64,000 nt of DNA from Microbotryomycetes sp. JL201 (Eukaryota; Basidiomycota; Microbotryomycetes), in contig JAQYUZ010000027.1 in NCBI GenBank assembly GCA_033819885.1, forward strand, positions 62,001 to 126,000, in the 5' to 3' direction. This document shows positions 1 through 11,484 of the stretch, piece after piece. A model generated the notes under the pieces. That model saw only the letters and a list, made by a program, of their open reading frames with translations. It searched no databases and was not told the origin of the DNA. Position 1 is the stretch's first letter; each line of letters opens with the position of its first letter. The position numbers were made by a program, and so were the translations under genes.

Positions 1-747
1 ACGACATTAGGTCGAAACGTGCGTTCCGGCGAAGGTTGACTCGCTGCTCTGTTTGTGGCTGACCCTCCAAACCAATGATGCAGACCACCGACGTGTGCAG
101 CGACAGAACGAAATTGCAACGATGCAAGCGACGCTGACGACGTTGAGAACCAAGAAAAAGTACCTCGAGGACCAAATTCAAAGCTATCACGTCTACATTG
201 ATCAGTCGATGGCGTCTATTCAGAAAAAGAGGTTCGTGGCCGCGTTCCTGATGTACAAGGGAAACGAAATCGCTGACTGGGGGATTGTTTTGTGGTGGCT
301 TGAACAGCAAGAAGCGGATAGTGTTGCCTTGGTCGTTGCAAGGGTCACACGAACGTCAACTCGAACGACAGGGCAAACGATACAAATACGGTTCTTACAA
401 ATACACTGCACAGACATTGTACGACAAGGGAGTACTGTTGTCTATCGACCAATATAGTCCTAAACAATTTGACAAGGTCAACTTGACGATTTCGAGTGAC
501 GCGGTTGGTTGTTTCGAACTGGGAGTCGAGTTTGGTGGCAACTTGATGGTGAACCAGCAAACCAGGTTGGAGGACTTGTTGGAGAGTCAATTTGTGAGTT
601 TGCAAGCGGAAGGTGTTTTTGACTTTACCAGACTGACTGGCGCGAACGCTGTAGGCTGGGAGACAAACGCTCGAGATTGGTACCGTAGCCAAAGTCAATT
701 TGAACTTGCTCGTCGACCTCATCAATCGCAAATTCTATACCTCATGA
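1..747 (+). CDS. IQGAP-family protein, C-terminal part (5' end outside window)
   Basis: Exons 1-18, 84-231, 308-593 and 655-747 join in frame and end at TGA 745-747. The product matches the end of IQGAP proteins: a basic start (DIRSKHHRRVQRQ), a helical stretch (YLEDQIQSYHVYID), then the RasGAP C-terminal domain with KYTAQTLYDKGVLL, LTISSDAVGCFEL and the terminal VNLNLLVDLINRKFYTS, which parallels the VNVNLLIFLLNKKFY ending of animal IQGAPs. IQGAPs are scaffolds of the cytokinetic actomyosin ring. The calponin-homology, IQ and GAP-related parts must lie upstream of the window. The last intron (594-654, GTGAGT donor) restores the conserved C-terminus; reading through without splicing would lose it. 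Identification is firm; exon limits are inferred. Confidence 0.9.
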
Positions 748-873
748 TCACATCCTTCGTCTTTCAGAATCACGGCTTGTGTTTCCTTTTTTTTTTTGTA
801 CTCTTTGAGGTTTTGTTTTGTATGTTTGCACTCAATCGCATGAAAGCGCTTTGTAATACATTGTAATCAATGT

Positions 874-2486
874 TCAGACTTGTCTGATCAATTGTAAGCC
901 TTTCTCGTACAAGCCCGACACGACCATCCATCTTTGTTCTCCTGCGTCCGTTTTCGACACTCCAACGACCGCCGTCGAACTCGTACCAAACGATTTCTTG
1001 TCATGTTTGTAACCACCTTTTGAAGCAAACAACGTCGACAGTTTCCAACCTCGAGTTTTTTTCGCTCTGCCAGACGTGTAAGCCACGTCATCATCCGTCG
1101 TCTCATCGTCATCGTACTGGTCACCGTCGAGCTTTGTCATCGACACAGTCCAAGAACCTGCTTGAGGGAACCAATCTGGAGTTGAAACGTTTAAAGCTTC
1201 TAGCAACATTGGCAAGTAAGCCGGATGACCTGTCGCTATAAACGTAGGTCCCGCTCGTTTTTGTTGGTTAACAAATTGTTTCGGTGCGAGACTGAGGTTG
1301 TCTGGTAAGAAGGGTACGGCGACGTTTATTTTGTTTGACAGTGTAGAGTTGATGGGGTTGACATCGTAGACGTGTACGGTTCTGTGTGTTGAACTCGAGA
1401 CTGCAAACAACTTGTCGGAAGGAGAGTAGGCGATTCCGTTGGCGAAACCGATTCCTGTCGCGACAGTGTTTGATCGAACGTTTGTCGCCAATACTTCAAC
1501 ATCTTTGTGGGCGTCTGTAGTCGAAGCAGGTGGGTCATCAAACGTGACAAAGTCGACCCGAGACCAAGGTTTTGCAAAAATGGTTTCGTAAAAGTTGAGC
1601 AAATTGTCGATCAAGCGCGTTGACCGCTTGTTGTACTTGTGGTCGTGAGACAGGTAGAACGAGTTTGATGAGACGGGCTGGATTGCGTTTGGGGCGTTGA
1701 AAGAGGAATGTTTGATCGTCATCAGGTACCTGGCTGTCAATGGCAAGCCTGGCGTGGTCGTCGACAGTTGAAACACTTCAACGGACGAATATAATCGCTC
1801 GTGGTTGATGACAAACAATCGTGATCCGTCTTGGATGAACCTGAGGCCCAATGGGTGAAAGTCTTTGTCGATGTTGCCGCCGCGGCCGCCACTGCCTGTC
1901 GCCCACTTTGCGCCCTTGTTGTCGGTCAGGACGGCGTCCGATGGCTGTTGACTGTAGCGTGGCCAGTTGACGAGTTTGATGTTGTGTGCGTGTGGCTTGT
2001 CTGCGAGAGGAGTCAAGTACCAGAGCGAGCCTTTCGGTTGGGGGTTTTTGAACTGTCCCATGACCGTGTTCCACTCGTGCCTCGACCTGTCGCACGTGGC
2101 AATGACAATCTGACTCGTTTCCTGATCTCCAAACTCTGTCAAGTCCTCGCAGCTCGCCAATTGGCCGAAATCGTCGTCATTGTCACGTGCGAGCTCCTCC
2201 CGAGGCTCGGCCGGCGACGGTCGAACGCGCACATAGTCGATCCTGTGGCCGCCATGGCTCGCCGGTGAGTGTGATGAGCAAGATGGGAACTTTGCGAGGA
2301 TTGCAGGAAAGGTTGAGGGTGCGAACGTGTTGTGATGCAGCCATGTCAATGCGCCTGCCGAGGACTGCCACACGACGGCGGCGACAAGCTGGTATGCACC
2401 GCGTAAGCAATCTGCACGTCGACTGACTGACAACGTGCCCGTCTCACCGCCAGCAGGACGCCAATGGCGGCGGTCGAGCGTGCCAT
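874..2486 (-). CDS. Paraoxonase/arylesterase-like beta-propeller protein, membrane-anchored or secreted
   Basis: Start ATG at 2486. Exon 1 (2486-2448) encodes MARSTAAIGVLLA. A 59-nt intron (2447-2389, GTGAGA donor, CAG acceptor) joins it in frame to LVAAVVWQSSAGAL, making a hydrophobic signal or anchor. Without this splice the N-terminus is an unlikely His/Arg-rich stretch. The body has signatures of the PON/SMP-30 six-bladed propeller: SCEDLTEF, FHPLGLRFIQDG, FYLSHDHKYN (like the NDHYF segment of PONs) and GIGFANGIAYSPSDKLFAV. PON-type enzymes are calcium-dependent lactonases or arylesterases; the substrate here is unknown. A further intron between residues about 45 and 75 is possible, because that part is poorly conserved. 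The gene is convergent with the IQGAP gene. Confidence 0.75.
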
Positions 2487-2728
2487 TCGGGTGCAAGTGC
2501 ACGTGCAAGTGGGGGAAACGCACCGGTAAACAATTGCAATTAGAACGGGCGAATCCGCGCTTATGACCGATTACAACAAGGTAATCCGAATAATTTCGCG
2601 CGACTAGTTTCGTGCGTCACGGTTCACGTCGTGTCTTGACAACCGTTGACTGTGCTCGACCATCGGCGCACGTCTGCATGGTCGAGTAGCCTTTGAAATC
2701 GCTGTGCGATACACGCTTGTCGACGACA

Positions 2729-5700
2729 ATGACGAGCTCCTCGGCGACGAGCAAAACCGCCCCGAGTGGGCATGCATCGACCCCTGCGACCATGCACAAG
2801 CTGCCAGACGACGTCAAGCAGGCTATTGAGCGCTGCCGCAGCGTCGAGCACGCGTCTGATGGTGTGTGGCAGGACGCAACAGAGATCGCACTCGACTGGA
2901 TCCTCTCGCTTGAGCCGCAAGCTCGCGCAGACGCCACAAACACAAATTTGGCAGCCTCGATCAAAGGCAAGCAAGCGTACGAGCCACCTCGGTCGATCGT
3001 GCACTGGTACTGTGGCGCGCACGGCGCAGAATCGTGCTGGCTCGCCGCAGTGTGGCTCGTGCGTCTGCTCAGCTTTAAACCAGTCGATCAAGTCGCACAA
3101 TGGAGACAAAAACACGACAGGTCAGCTCGGAACTCCGAAACATGCGCCAACCTGCACAGTTGTGGCTGGCTAACACACTCGCCACTTGCAAACAGGCTGC
3201 TGCAGACGTGCGCACTGTGCGTAGAATCATTCCAGCACGCCAAAGAACAACTCGTGACAGAGTAAGCGCGCATATCGGGAGTCTGCGCTGTCAACTCCCC
3301 CCAAGGCCGCAAAGAAGAAAAACCGATGGGTTCGACGCGCCACCACTTGTTGCTAACGCTCGCATTTCACAGGTTCCTCAGTACGCTCAAGTCTGAAAAG
3401 TCTCTCCAAGCCTTTAAAGACGGTATCGAACGCATAGAATATACGGCAGTGCGTCAACACTTTGAACGCGCAGGTCTCGTCGCCCCTTCAGCCGCCGCGG
3501 ATCAAGATGCAAACTCGTCAAATCACACGGGCAGACCCCGGCTCGAGCTCGTGCCCGTTGCCGTCTTGCACAATTGTCTCGTCAACCATGATTTGTTCGA
3601 GCGGGATAATATTGCCTTGGCAGTCTCGGCAGGCCTGCCCATCGCAAACGCCATCAACTTGCCCCGATTGCCGTCATCGGGGTTGATGGCCTGGCGCGTC
3701 TGTGAAGACGATCGGCTACGTCGCTGGTGTCAGTTGCAATTGACGCAATGTGACATTGCTTCAGAACAGCATTACACGAGCGCCAAGCTCGATCGCGTCT
3801 TGCAAGCACATTTGGAAGTACTCGCCAACAGAGACAGAGGCGATTTGAATGCTCCTGCGCCTATCAACATCACTTACACGTCATCAAGACGAGCATACTG
3901 GGAAGGCTTGGCCGATTGTCTCGAGCTCTTGTCGCCGCAAGTTATCGAAAAACACCTCAAGCGAGGACCAAACGTGCGCAACGATGCCGTCGAACTCGTC
4001 AGGGCCCACCTTGGAGATAGTGGACATCATGTCTTGGCCGTCACAACTTGCTTTCGTCATTTGCTCGTCAAACTCGGACAGGCATTCTGGCGCGACGGCA
4101 AGGACGGCTACGAGGTTGTCCTACTGGACGCCGTACTCAACAACGTCGAATTTGAGAACGCGTTGGCTGACGATGCTGGTGCCGCAAGTACAGACGAGTA
4201 CCTCGATTGGCTTGACCCGTACCTCGATTCAGTCTCGAGCGACAAGCACCTTTTCTCAAGCTCGGTCACCATTATTGCCTCAGAGTTGCTCGAACGGCTT
4301 CAACATTTGCGCTTTCCCGTCAATGCGCGCATCAAAGCCATCAAGATTGCAGTCAATGTCTTGTCTGACATTTGCTTGCCTCAGGCGACTAGCTTATCGA
4401 GCACGTCAGATCTCGTTGCGTCGGCGACTCGGTTTCCACATGCTCCGGAAGCCATCAAGACGCTCGACTTGCACGCAGGTTTTCTGTGTCGAATTGCGTT
4501 TGGTCCAAATACGGATGCAGAGTGGAATGATGTGTCGCGTACCGTCAGATCGTTCTTACAACAAGTCATGGAGCAAGACAGCAAAAGGTTGCGAGACGCC
4601 GTTTACGCTCTCGGTCAGTACAGCAGCGCATTGCAAGATCTCGAGCGGCGGAAGAAAGCGGGCAAGAAGACGGCAGACGGTGCAGAACAGCAACCTGCTG
4701 CAGCCATAGACGACGTGCCTGTCGTTCCGCCGATCGTTCGAATCTCGGCCGCCATATGGGACCGAGCGTATGCGACAGTCCAGGACACAGATGTCAGAGG
4801 CATCAGCTGCTTGTTGGTTGGCGCAGCTCCGTGTGCTCATCTTGAACAATTGACGGCAAGGACTTGGTCTATCCGTGATCAAGCCCGAGCTCAGATGAAG
4901 GCCGTCAATACCGGATTTGACACGATTCGCACTCGGCTTGAACCGCTCATAGTCGGTTTGGCGGACGAGTCGCCAGACAGTCTCATCTCGCTCATGAACG
5001 ACGGCGCGTTCGAGGAATCAATCGTCATGCTTCTGTTGTCGCCGCTCGAGGGATTCCAAAGCATGGCTCAAGTCGTCGTCAAGCAAGCTTTTGATGTCGC
5101 GACCCGTCGAGAATGTTTTCGATGTTTGTTGTTTCAGTTTCCGAGAGAAACGTTTCGAGGCTTGTCGAAAGGCATTCGAGCGTTCTTGTACTCGGCTCGC
5201 ATCTTGCCAGAATCATGCGGCATGGCAAAGAGGGTTGTCAGGTGTTTATCTGACGTAATTGATGCCTTGTGCGCCTCAACAGACGGCTTGCTTCGAGACG
5301 CAACTTTCGTCATGAGAGCCTCGGAAGGTTCTAGCTTGTCTGCGACATTGTTGTCGTTGTGGAAATCAATGTGTCGAGCTCTCGCGAGCTTGTTCAAGCG
5401 AACGCCGACTTGGGCCGGCTTTTTTGAAAACGAACAAATGACGGAATGGATGCGTGACGCCATCTTGTTCGGAGTCGACCTCGTTGACCAACTCAGAACG
5501 TTTGACTTGTCGATTTCGGGTCAGACTGGTGCCTTGACCGGAGGCGCTAATTCGTCCAAATCTCCTCAAAAAGCCTCCAACGTTGCTCGACAAATGCTCG
5601 TCTTGCTTAACGAACCTTTGGAAGAGCTTACTCACTGGTTGAGGTTGAACGACCTCGACCTGTTGACGTCTTCTTTCAACTTGTTGACAACAATGTTGAG

Positions 5701-8700
5701 CAAATTCAATAGGTACAACGTTCCTTTGAAAGAGACGACTCGGCTCAAGTTGGAAAGGGTTGCTAGAACGGACAAGCCGAGAGAGCAGCGTTCGAACATT
5801 TTGAGGGACGACCAACTTATGGAGCTGACTAGAGCGCTCGACTCAAACAAGGCTGGAGCGACGGTCATTGAAGTTTCGTCGGACGAAGACGATCAATCGA
5901 ACCGTAGCACTCAACCGAAAACAAGCTCGTCTTCTTCAACTCTGACGATGCAGCAACGAATGCAAGCCTCGAAAGGGTTCCCGGTCGCTTCGATGAGCAA
6001 GACCGGCCCAGCGTCAGCGATTAAAGGCCCAAACTTTAAGGTTGCGACGATGAAGAACGTTCGACCTCGAGGCGTGCCTTGGACCAACTATTCGTCGAAG
6101 CAGAATCAACGACCCTCATCGGAATCTTCTTCGTCTTCGGATGAAGACGAAGAAAGTGATCGTAAAGTGTCTGGACTGGCCTCGCTTGCAAATGCTCAGA
6201 AACCTGCTCGTATCAAGCAAGTCGAGAAACGATCCGTCAAACTTATCGAAGTTGACAAGTATGGTCGAAGCGGTCGACCTGGAACGCTCAATGGCGCCAG
6301 CAAGTCTCGTACGGAAGCTCAGCAAGCTGCCAGGGTCGCGAGATTGAGAGGACCGGCGGATTTCACGAGGCTGCACCGGACTGTCTTGCAGTGGGACATC
6401 CGACATGATGACGAATTGCCGCCGAACTTTGCGTCCAAGGGTCTTTCGATCAAACAGATCGGTTCAAGCTTCAAGACGCCAGACGACTACTACCGCGCTT
6501 TCGAACCTTTATTGCTCGCCGAGTGTTGGGAACAGATCAGAGTGGCGAAAGCAGACGCCGACAAGGAAGGTCAAGTTCTGACTTGTCAGATCGCCGGCCG
6601 TCAATCCGTTGACGACTTTACAGACGTTTTCATGACGATCGACCATGGTCAATTGCCAGACAAGGTTTGGTTCAACGAAAGTGATTTGGTCTGGTTGCGA
6701 CAAGGTCAGAAGTCGACTATTGGCAAGGTTCAATCGTCATCTTTCAAACGAGAGTTTACGGAAGTCACGATCAGATGCCATCTTGGGTCGGACGTGACGG
6801 ACGTTGGCAGTCGTCTGGTTGGTAGGACAAAGTGGGAGATTGTCAAGCTATGCTCGTGAGTCGTCCCACGAGGCTTTGCCCCGATTCCCACTTGACTTGC
6901 GATATACAGATTGAGCACGGTTCACCGCGAGTTTGCTGCGTTACAAACAATTGGCGACCTCGATCTGTTTGACGACGTTGCCAAACCTCGCCCCCAACCG
7001 CGCATCACGGTCGACTCGAGAACTATCCGGCAGACGATGGACACTTACAATGTCAATGAACCTCAGGCTGTCGCCATCAACAATGCTCTCAGAACTCGAG
7101 GTTTCAGTTTGATTCAAGGGTCTGTCAATACGGCGTTGTACTCGCAGCTCTCGTAAGCTGATGCCCGTCCCTGCAGACCTCCCGGCACAGGTAAAACAAA
7201 GACGATCCTTGGCCTGGTCGGCGCATTTGTCGATTCACGACCTCGAGCTGCAGCGCCCATCGTGCCTGGCCGTCCGACCGATCCAGCAAGCGTAGAGCCC
7301 GTGGCCAAAGTCTTGCTTTGCGCACCTTCCAATGCCGCTGTAGATGAAGTGGCAAAACGCTTGAAGGACGGCGTCCGAACGTCGGACGGCCGACTATTTG
7401 TTCCGAAAGTTGTCCGTATTGGCGCCGATTCGGCAGTTGACATCTCCGTCAAAGACATCTTCATCGACGAGCTCGTCGCCAGAGAAATTGGAGGAGACGC
7501 GGCTGCAACGAACAACGCCGGTCACGACAGTCAATCCAAGATGCAATCTTTACGCGCAGAAGTTGACGCTCTACGGGCGTCTCGTGATGCCAAGATTGAC
7601 GAGATTGCCAAAGTTGAAAACAACGCTGCATTGCGCTCTCAGCTCGCTGGCGAACTAAAGGAAACGAAAGCGAAAATCTTCAATTTGTCTCAGCAACTGG
7701 ATCAGGAAAAGGACAAAGCTCAACAGTCGAAGCGAGCGATGGACGCCCAACAACGCAAAGTCCGCATGCAAATCTTGTCTTCGGCGGACGTCATTTGTGC
7801 GACATTGTCGGGGTCTGGTCACGATTACATGGCTCAATTGCCCTTTGATTTCGAGACGGTCATCATTGACGAGGCGGCGCAATCTGTCGAGCTCAGTTCG
7901 TTGATTCCGCTCAAGTACGGCTGCAAGCGGTGCATCATGGTCGGAGGTGGGCAGCCAGACGACTTGAGGTGCTTCTTGTTCTGATTACATTGATCTGCAC
8001 AGATCCCTTGCAGTTGCCTCCGACCGTGGTTTCGTCAGCGGCGAAAAAGGCTGGGTACGAGCGATCGTTGTTTGTTCGATTGATGGACAGCGGACGCGGC
8101 TCGCATTTGCTGAGGTGGGCTTTGAGTGCTTGTTAGCAATCATCCGAGGCTGAAGTTGCGCTTTTGTAGCATTCAATACCGTATGCATCCAAACATCTCG
8201 GCTTTTCCGTCGGCAGCGTTTTACGACTCGCGGCTCAAAGACGGACCCGACATGGCTAGGATTACAGCGCAGCCATGGCACGACAATTCTTTGTTTCCGC
8301 CGTATGCTTTCTATCACGTCGCGGATGGCAAGGAGATCAGCGGTCGCCATCACTCGTGGTCAAACCCACGAGAAGCAGCCACTGCACTGTCGCTGTACGA
8401 AAGGTTGTTGAGAGACTACCCGACAATCGACTTTGATTACCGACTCGGTATCGTCACCCCGTACAAAGGGCAAGTAGCTGAGCTTAAGCGGACGTTCAGG
8501 AGAAAGTTTGGCGACAGCATCACGTCGTTGATTTCATTCAACACTGTCGACGTGCGTCGCGTCTTAGGCCAAACTTGAGTGGTTGTTTTGACAGTCCATT
8601 CTATCCTGCAGGGCTTTCAAGGTCAGGAAAAGGACGTTATCATTCTTTCCTGCGTCCGTGGAGGATCGGCCGACAGTGGCGTCGGTTTTTTGAAAGATAC

Positions 8701-9467
8701 TCGGTGCGTATCTTTTTTCCTTCATAGATTTGTCGAGTGCTGACTTGCCATGCGCTCTTCAGCCGTATGAACGTTGCTCTGACACGCGCGCGGTCAAGCT
8801 TGTTTGTGTTGGGCGATTCGCAAAAGCTCCGACAGAACAGGTACTGGTCAAACTTGATCACCGACGCCGAAACTCGCGGTTTGCTGTTCACTGTGAGCTT
8901 TGTGTCCGTTCTCACTTTGAGGCTGCCGTCGCTTACGGAACCAAATAGGTCACTGCAAACACGTTCGCGTCTCCGTCTGCCGCGAGACCGCCCACTGTCA
9001 AGACTGCCGTGTCAAAATCCAAAGTGAAACCTATCGAGGTGGCGCCCACCTTTCTTGCGGCGTCTGAGGAGCAAGCCAAGAATGACACTCGCGGCGTCAA
9101 GCGACCGGCTCTCGACTCCACGACTTCTTCGACGTCGGATGTCAAGAAGCGCGTTGCCGAATCCATTACTTTTACTGCACCCAGTGGCAAAACTTCTACG
9201 AAACCGAACGGCATTTCGAAACCTTCTGCAGATCCAGCGCCCGAGGTCAAAATGGAGTCGCTCGAAGAAGGCGAGATTGGATTATTTGCGGTTGACCAAA
9301 AGCCAAAGAGACCGCCAGTCGCCGCTGTCGCCAGACCCAAACCGAAGCCTTCCATGTTTATGCCAACGAAAAAAGTATGTTTCTTGTTCAGCGAGTGTCT
9401 GATCCGGAGAAACTGACTACCCCTCCGTACGCGTGTGCGGTTGCAGCGACCGGGCGGCAAGCCTTGA
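2729..9467 (+). CDS. SEN1: SEN1/senataxin-type superfamily 1 RNA/DNA helicase
   Basis: Eleven exons join in frame: 2729-3120, 3196-3261, 3373-6855, 6910-7119, 7177-7946, 8003-8114, 8170-8551, 8612-8703, 8763-8892, 8949-9374 and 9447-9467, giving about 2060 residues. The first ~1000 residues are the helical Sen1 N-terminal region. A Ser/Asp-rich linker follows, then the helicase core with GPPGTGKT (Walker A), LCAPSNAAVDE, IIDEAAQSVE (motif II), GDPLQLPPT (III), IQYRMHP (IV), GFQGQEKDVIILS (V) and NVALTRARSSL (VI). Several of these motifs are split exactly by introns, which supports the splice model. The tail is basic and rich in Lys/Pro. In other fungi Sen1 ends transcription of short Pol II RNAs and resolves R-loops in the nucleus. 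The start ATG 2729 is the first in frame after the upstream stop. Confidence 0.93.
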
Positions 9468-9787
9468 CGAACGTGTCACGACCATTTTTTTTTCTTATCT
9501 TATGTTTAATCGTTATTTCAACCCGTCTTTCTCACTTGTTGTTTCGAGCAATGCAATGCACGTGCGAGGATTGCGCTTCGCTACAAAACGCGTCGCGACG
9601 CGTCCGTTTTGGCGTTTATTTCAAAAAAGGTGTGTGCTGCGTCGGGAGTCAGAGCCTTTGCGCAGTAAATGCAACGTTCAAGAGCACCGAATGCCACCCC
9701 GTTCTTGTGGGGTATCTTGTTTTGCGGCTGGTCTTTCCCCAGGTCAACAGAATTGAGCGGGTTTGACTGTTGTTGCGCTGGAACGGA
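9468..9787. other. Intergenic stretch between SEN1 and the PC-esterase-like gene
   Basis: T-rich segment near 9485-9500, probably the SEN1 3' end, followed by the presumed promoter of the gene at 9788. No gene or RNA signature seen. Confidence 0.5.
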
Positions 9788-11484
9788 ATGTACAGACATG
9801 ATGTCAAGTACGAGCTCGTTTCCGTATCTAGTCCGACAGACAGCCACGCTTCATCTCAGGACGACGTTCGACGCGATTCGGCCTCTTCTTCAAACATCGA
9901 GCACGAGCACGAGTCCCTCGCGGTCGATGACGATGATTCTGTGTGGTTTGAACGCGTTCAACAGCGTACGAGACGCGTCATACGACAGAGAAACATTGCA
10001 TCTTGCATTTCTCTAGCCTTGTCCGTCATTGTCGTATGGCAAGCTTGTCAAACGAGCAATCGTCCAAGCCGCTTCGTTTGGAACAAGATCGCTCCGTCTA
10101 TCGCAAGGCACGAACTGCCTTCGAAAAGGTTTCGTTATTTGACAACTGGAGATTGGGTTCCTCCGCCTCGACCTTGGACAGTCGATGATTGCGTTAGAGA
10201 ATGGGGCATGAGACCTCAGGGGCTCGACTCTGCCAAAGGTCGATTCAGGTCCCTGCAAGTAGCCAGTTTCAGATGGCGACCGACTGTGACGGCGGAGAAT
10301 AGCGCAGCATCGAGGCAGTGGGACGCTTATGAGTTTGTCAAAAGGGCATTCAACAGCAGGCACGGCTTTGTTTTGTTGGGCGGTGAGTGGCGCTTAACGC
10401 CCGGACATAGGGAGAAACGTAGGCTGATGGGGGTTTCTGCCAAAGACTCGGTCACTCAACAGTCTTACGAGGCGCTCGGGGGCCAAGGTGGCCTACTCCG
10501 ACTCGCATCTCCGACTCTTGAACTCAACACGACATCGTACGACTGGCTCGTGTCGCGCAAAGTCTCGGACGTTGACGGCGACTATGGACTCTTTATCAAA
10601 AACAATACACGCATGAAGAGATTTTTAATCAACCAGATGCCGCACATTCCAGTAGAAAGATTCGATCGACCTTTTGTGAGATCCATCAGGAGCGACCTCC
10701 TGCTGATGCCTGAGCAGATTGATCGACTCGCGCAAGATGCGTATGTCGACGGCAAACGTCTCCAGCCAGAGGTTGGCACGTCGGTAACGGCCTTGCCTTG
10801 GGATGAGATATTGTTTGGAGATTTGTCGTCAAACGCTCAGACGTGGTCAGGACAACAAAACTCGGTGTTTCTGATCAATACGGGCGCTCATTGGAACCCG
10901 ATTTGTACCGGTCTCATGTCGAATTTGTTGAATTTAGCTTTGGGACGCGCAGTGGCAAGTCAGGCCGAGCCTACTTGCAATACCTTTGTAGCCAGTGTTG
11001 ACTTGACGCGGTTGCAGGCGAGAGAAACGCTCGACACGCTGCTGGCCAAGCCTGACATTGATCTCATCTATCGCACGACATCAATGGCACATCCAGGCTG
11101 CGACAATGCAATCTTGCCGACGAGCGAACCTTTGCCGTTCGTCGACCACCCTGACCACCCGACTGGAAGCCAGACTGGCGACGACTGGCATTGGTCGACA
11201 TTTGGCTCGATGAATCAAATTTGGATAGACGAGATTGACAAGCTCGCGCCGAGAGGTCAACTCGAGAATGGCAACCGCGTGGCGGTGTTGGATGTAGCCG
11301 AGTTGACAAGCAAGCGCCCAGACGCCCACGCGAGCTCTAAGGACTGTTTGCATGTACGTGCTGTCGGTCTCTCCCTACCGGCTGCTGCACGCTGACAAAC
11401 TTGCGGTTTCAGTGGGCTCTTCCGAGCGTGCCCGCGACGTGGATCAAGTTGGCCAGTCAGGTCATGTTTGAGATGGACAGCTGA
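9788..11484 (+). CDS. Type II membrane protein related to PC-esterase/TBL-CAS1 acyltransferases
   Basis: Start ATG 9788. Intron 11354-11412 splits the codon run DCLH|WALPS, and the stop is 11482-11484. The product is about 545 residues: an acidic cytosolic N-terminus, one transmembrane segment near residue 80 (ISLALSVIVVWQA), then a large lumenal domain. Lumenal motifs fit the PC-esterase superfamily, whose members include plant TBL acetyltransferases and fungal Cas1-like proteins: GVSAKDSVTQQSYEAL in the place of the GDS-serine block, LINTGAHWN, and the late DCLHWALPSVPATW corresponding to the Asp-x-x-His catalytic pair. This suggests O-acylation of a cell-surface glycan in the Golgi. The GDS block is degenerate, so activity is uncertain. 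Splicing of the last intron recreates the DCLHW motif, strong support for the model. Confidence 0.65.
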
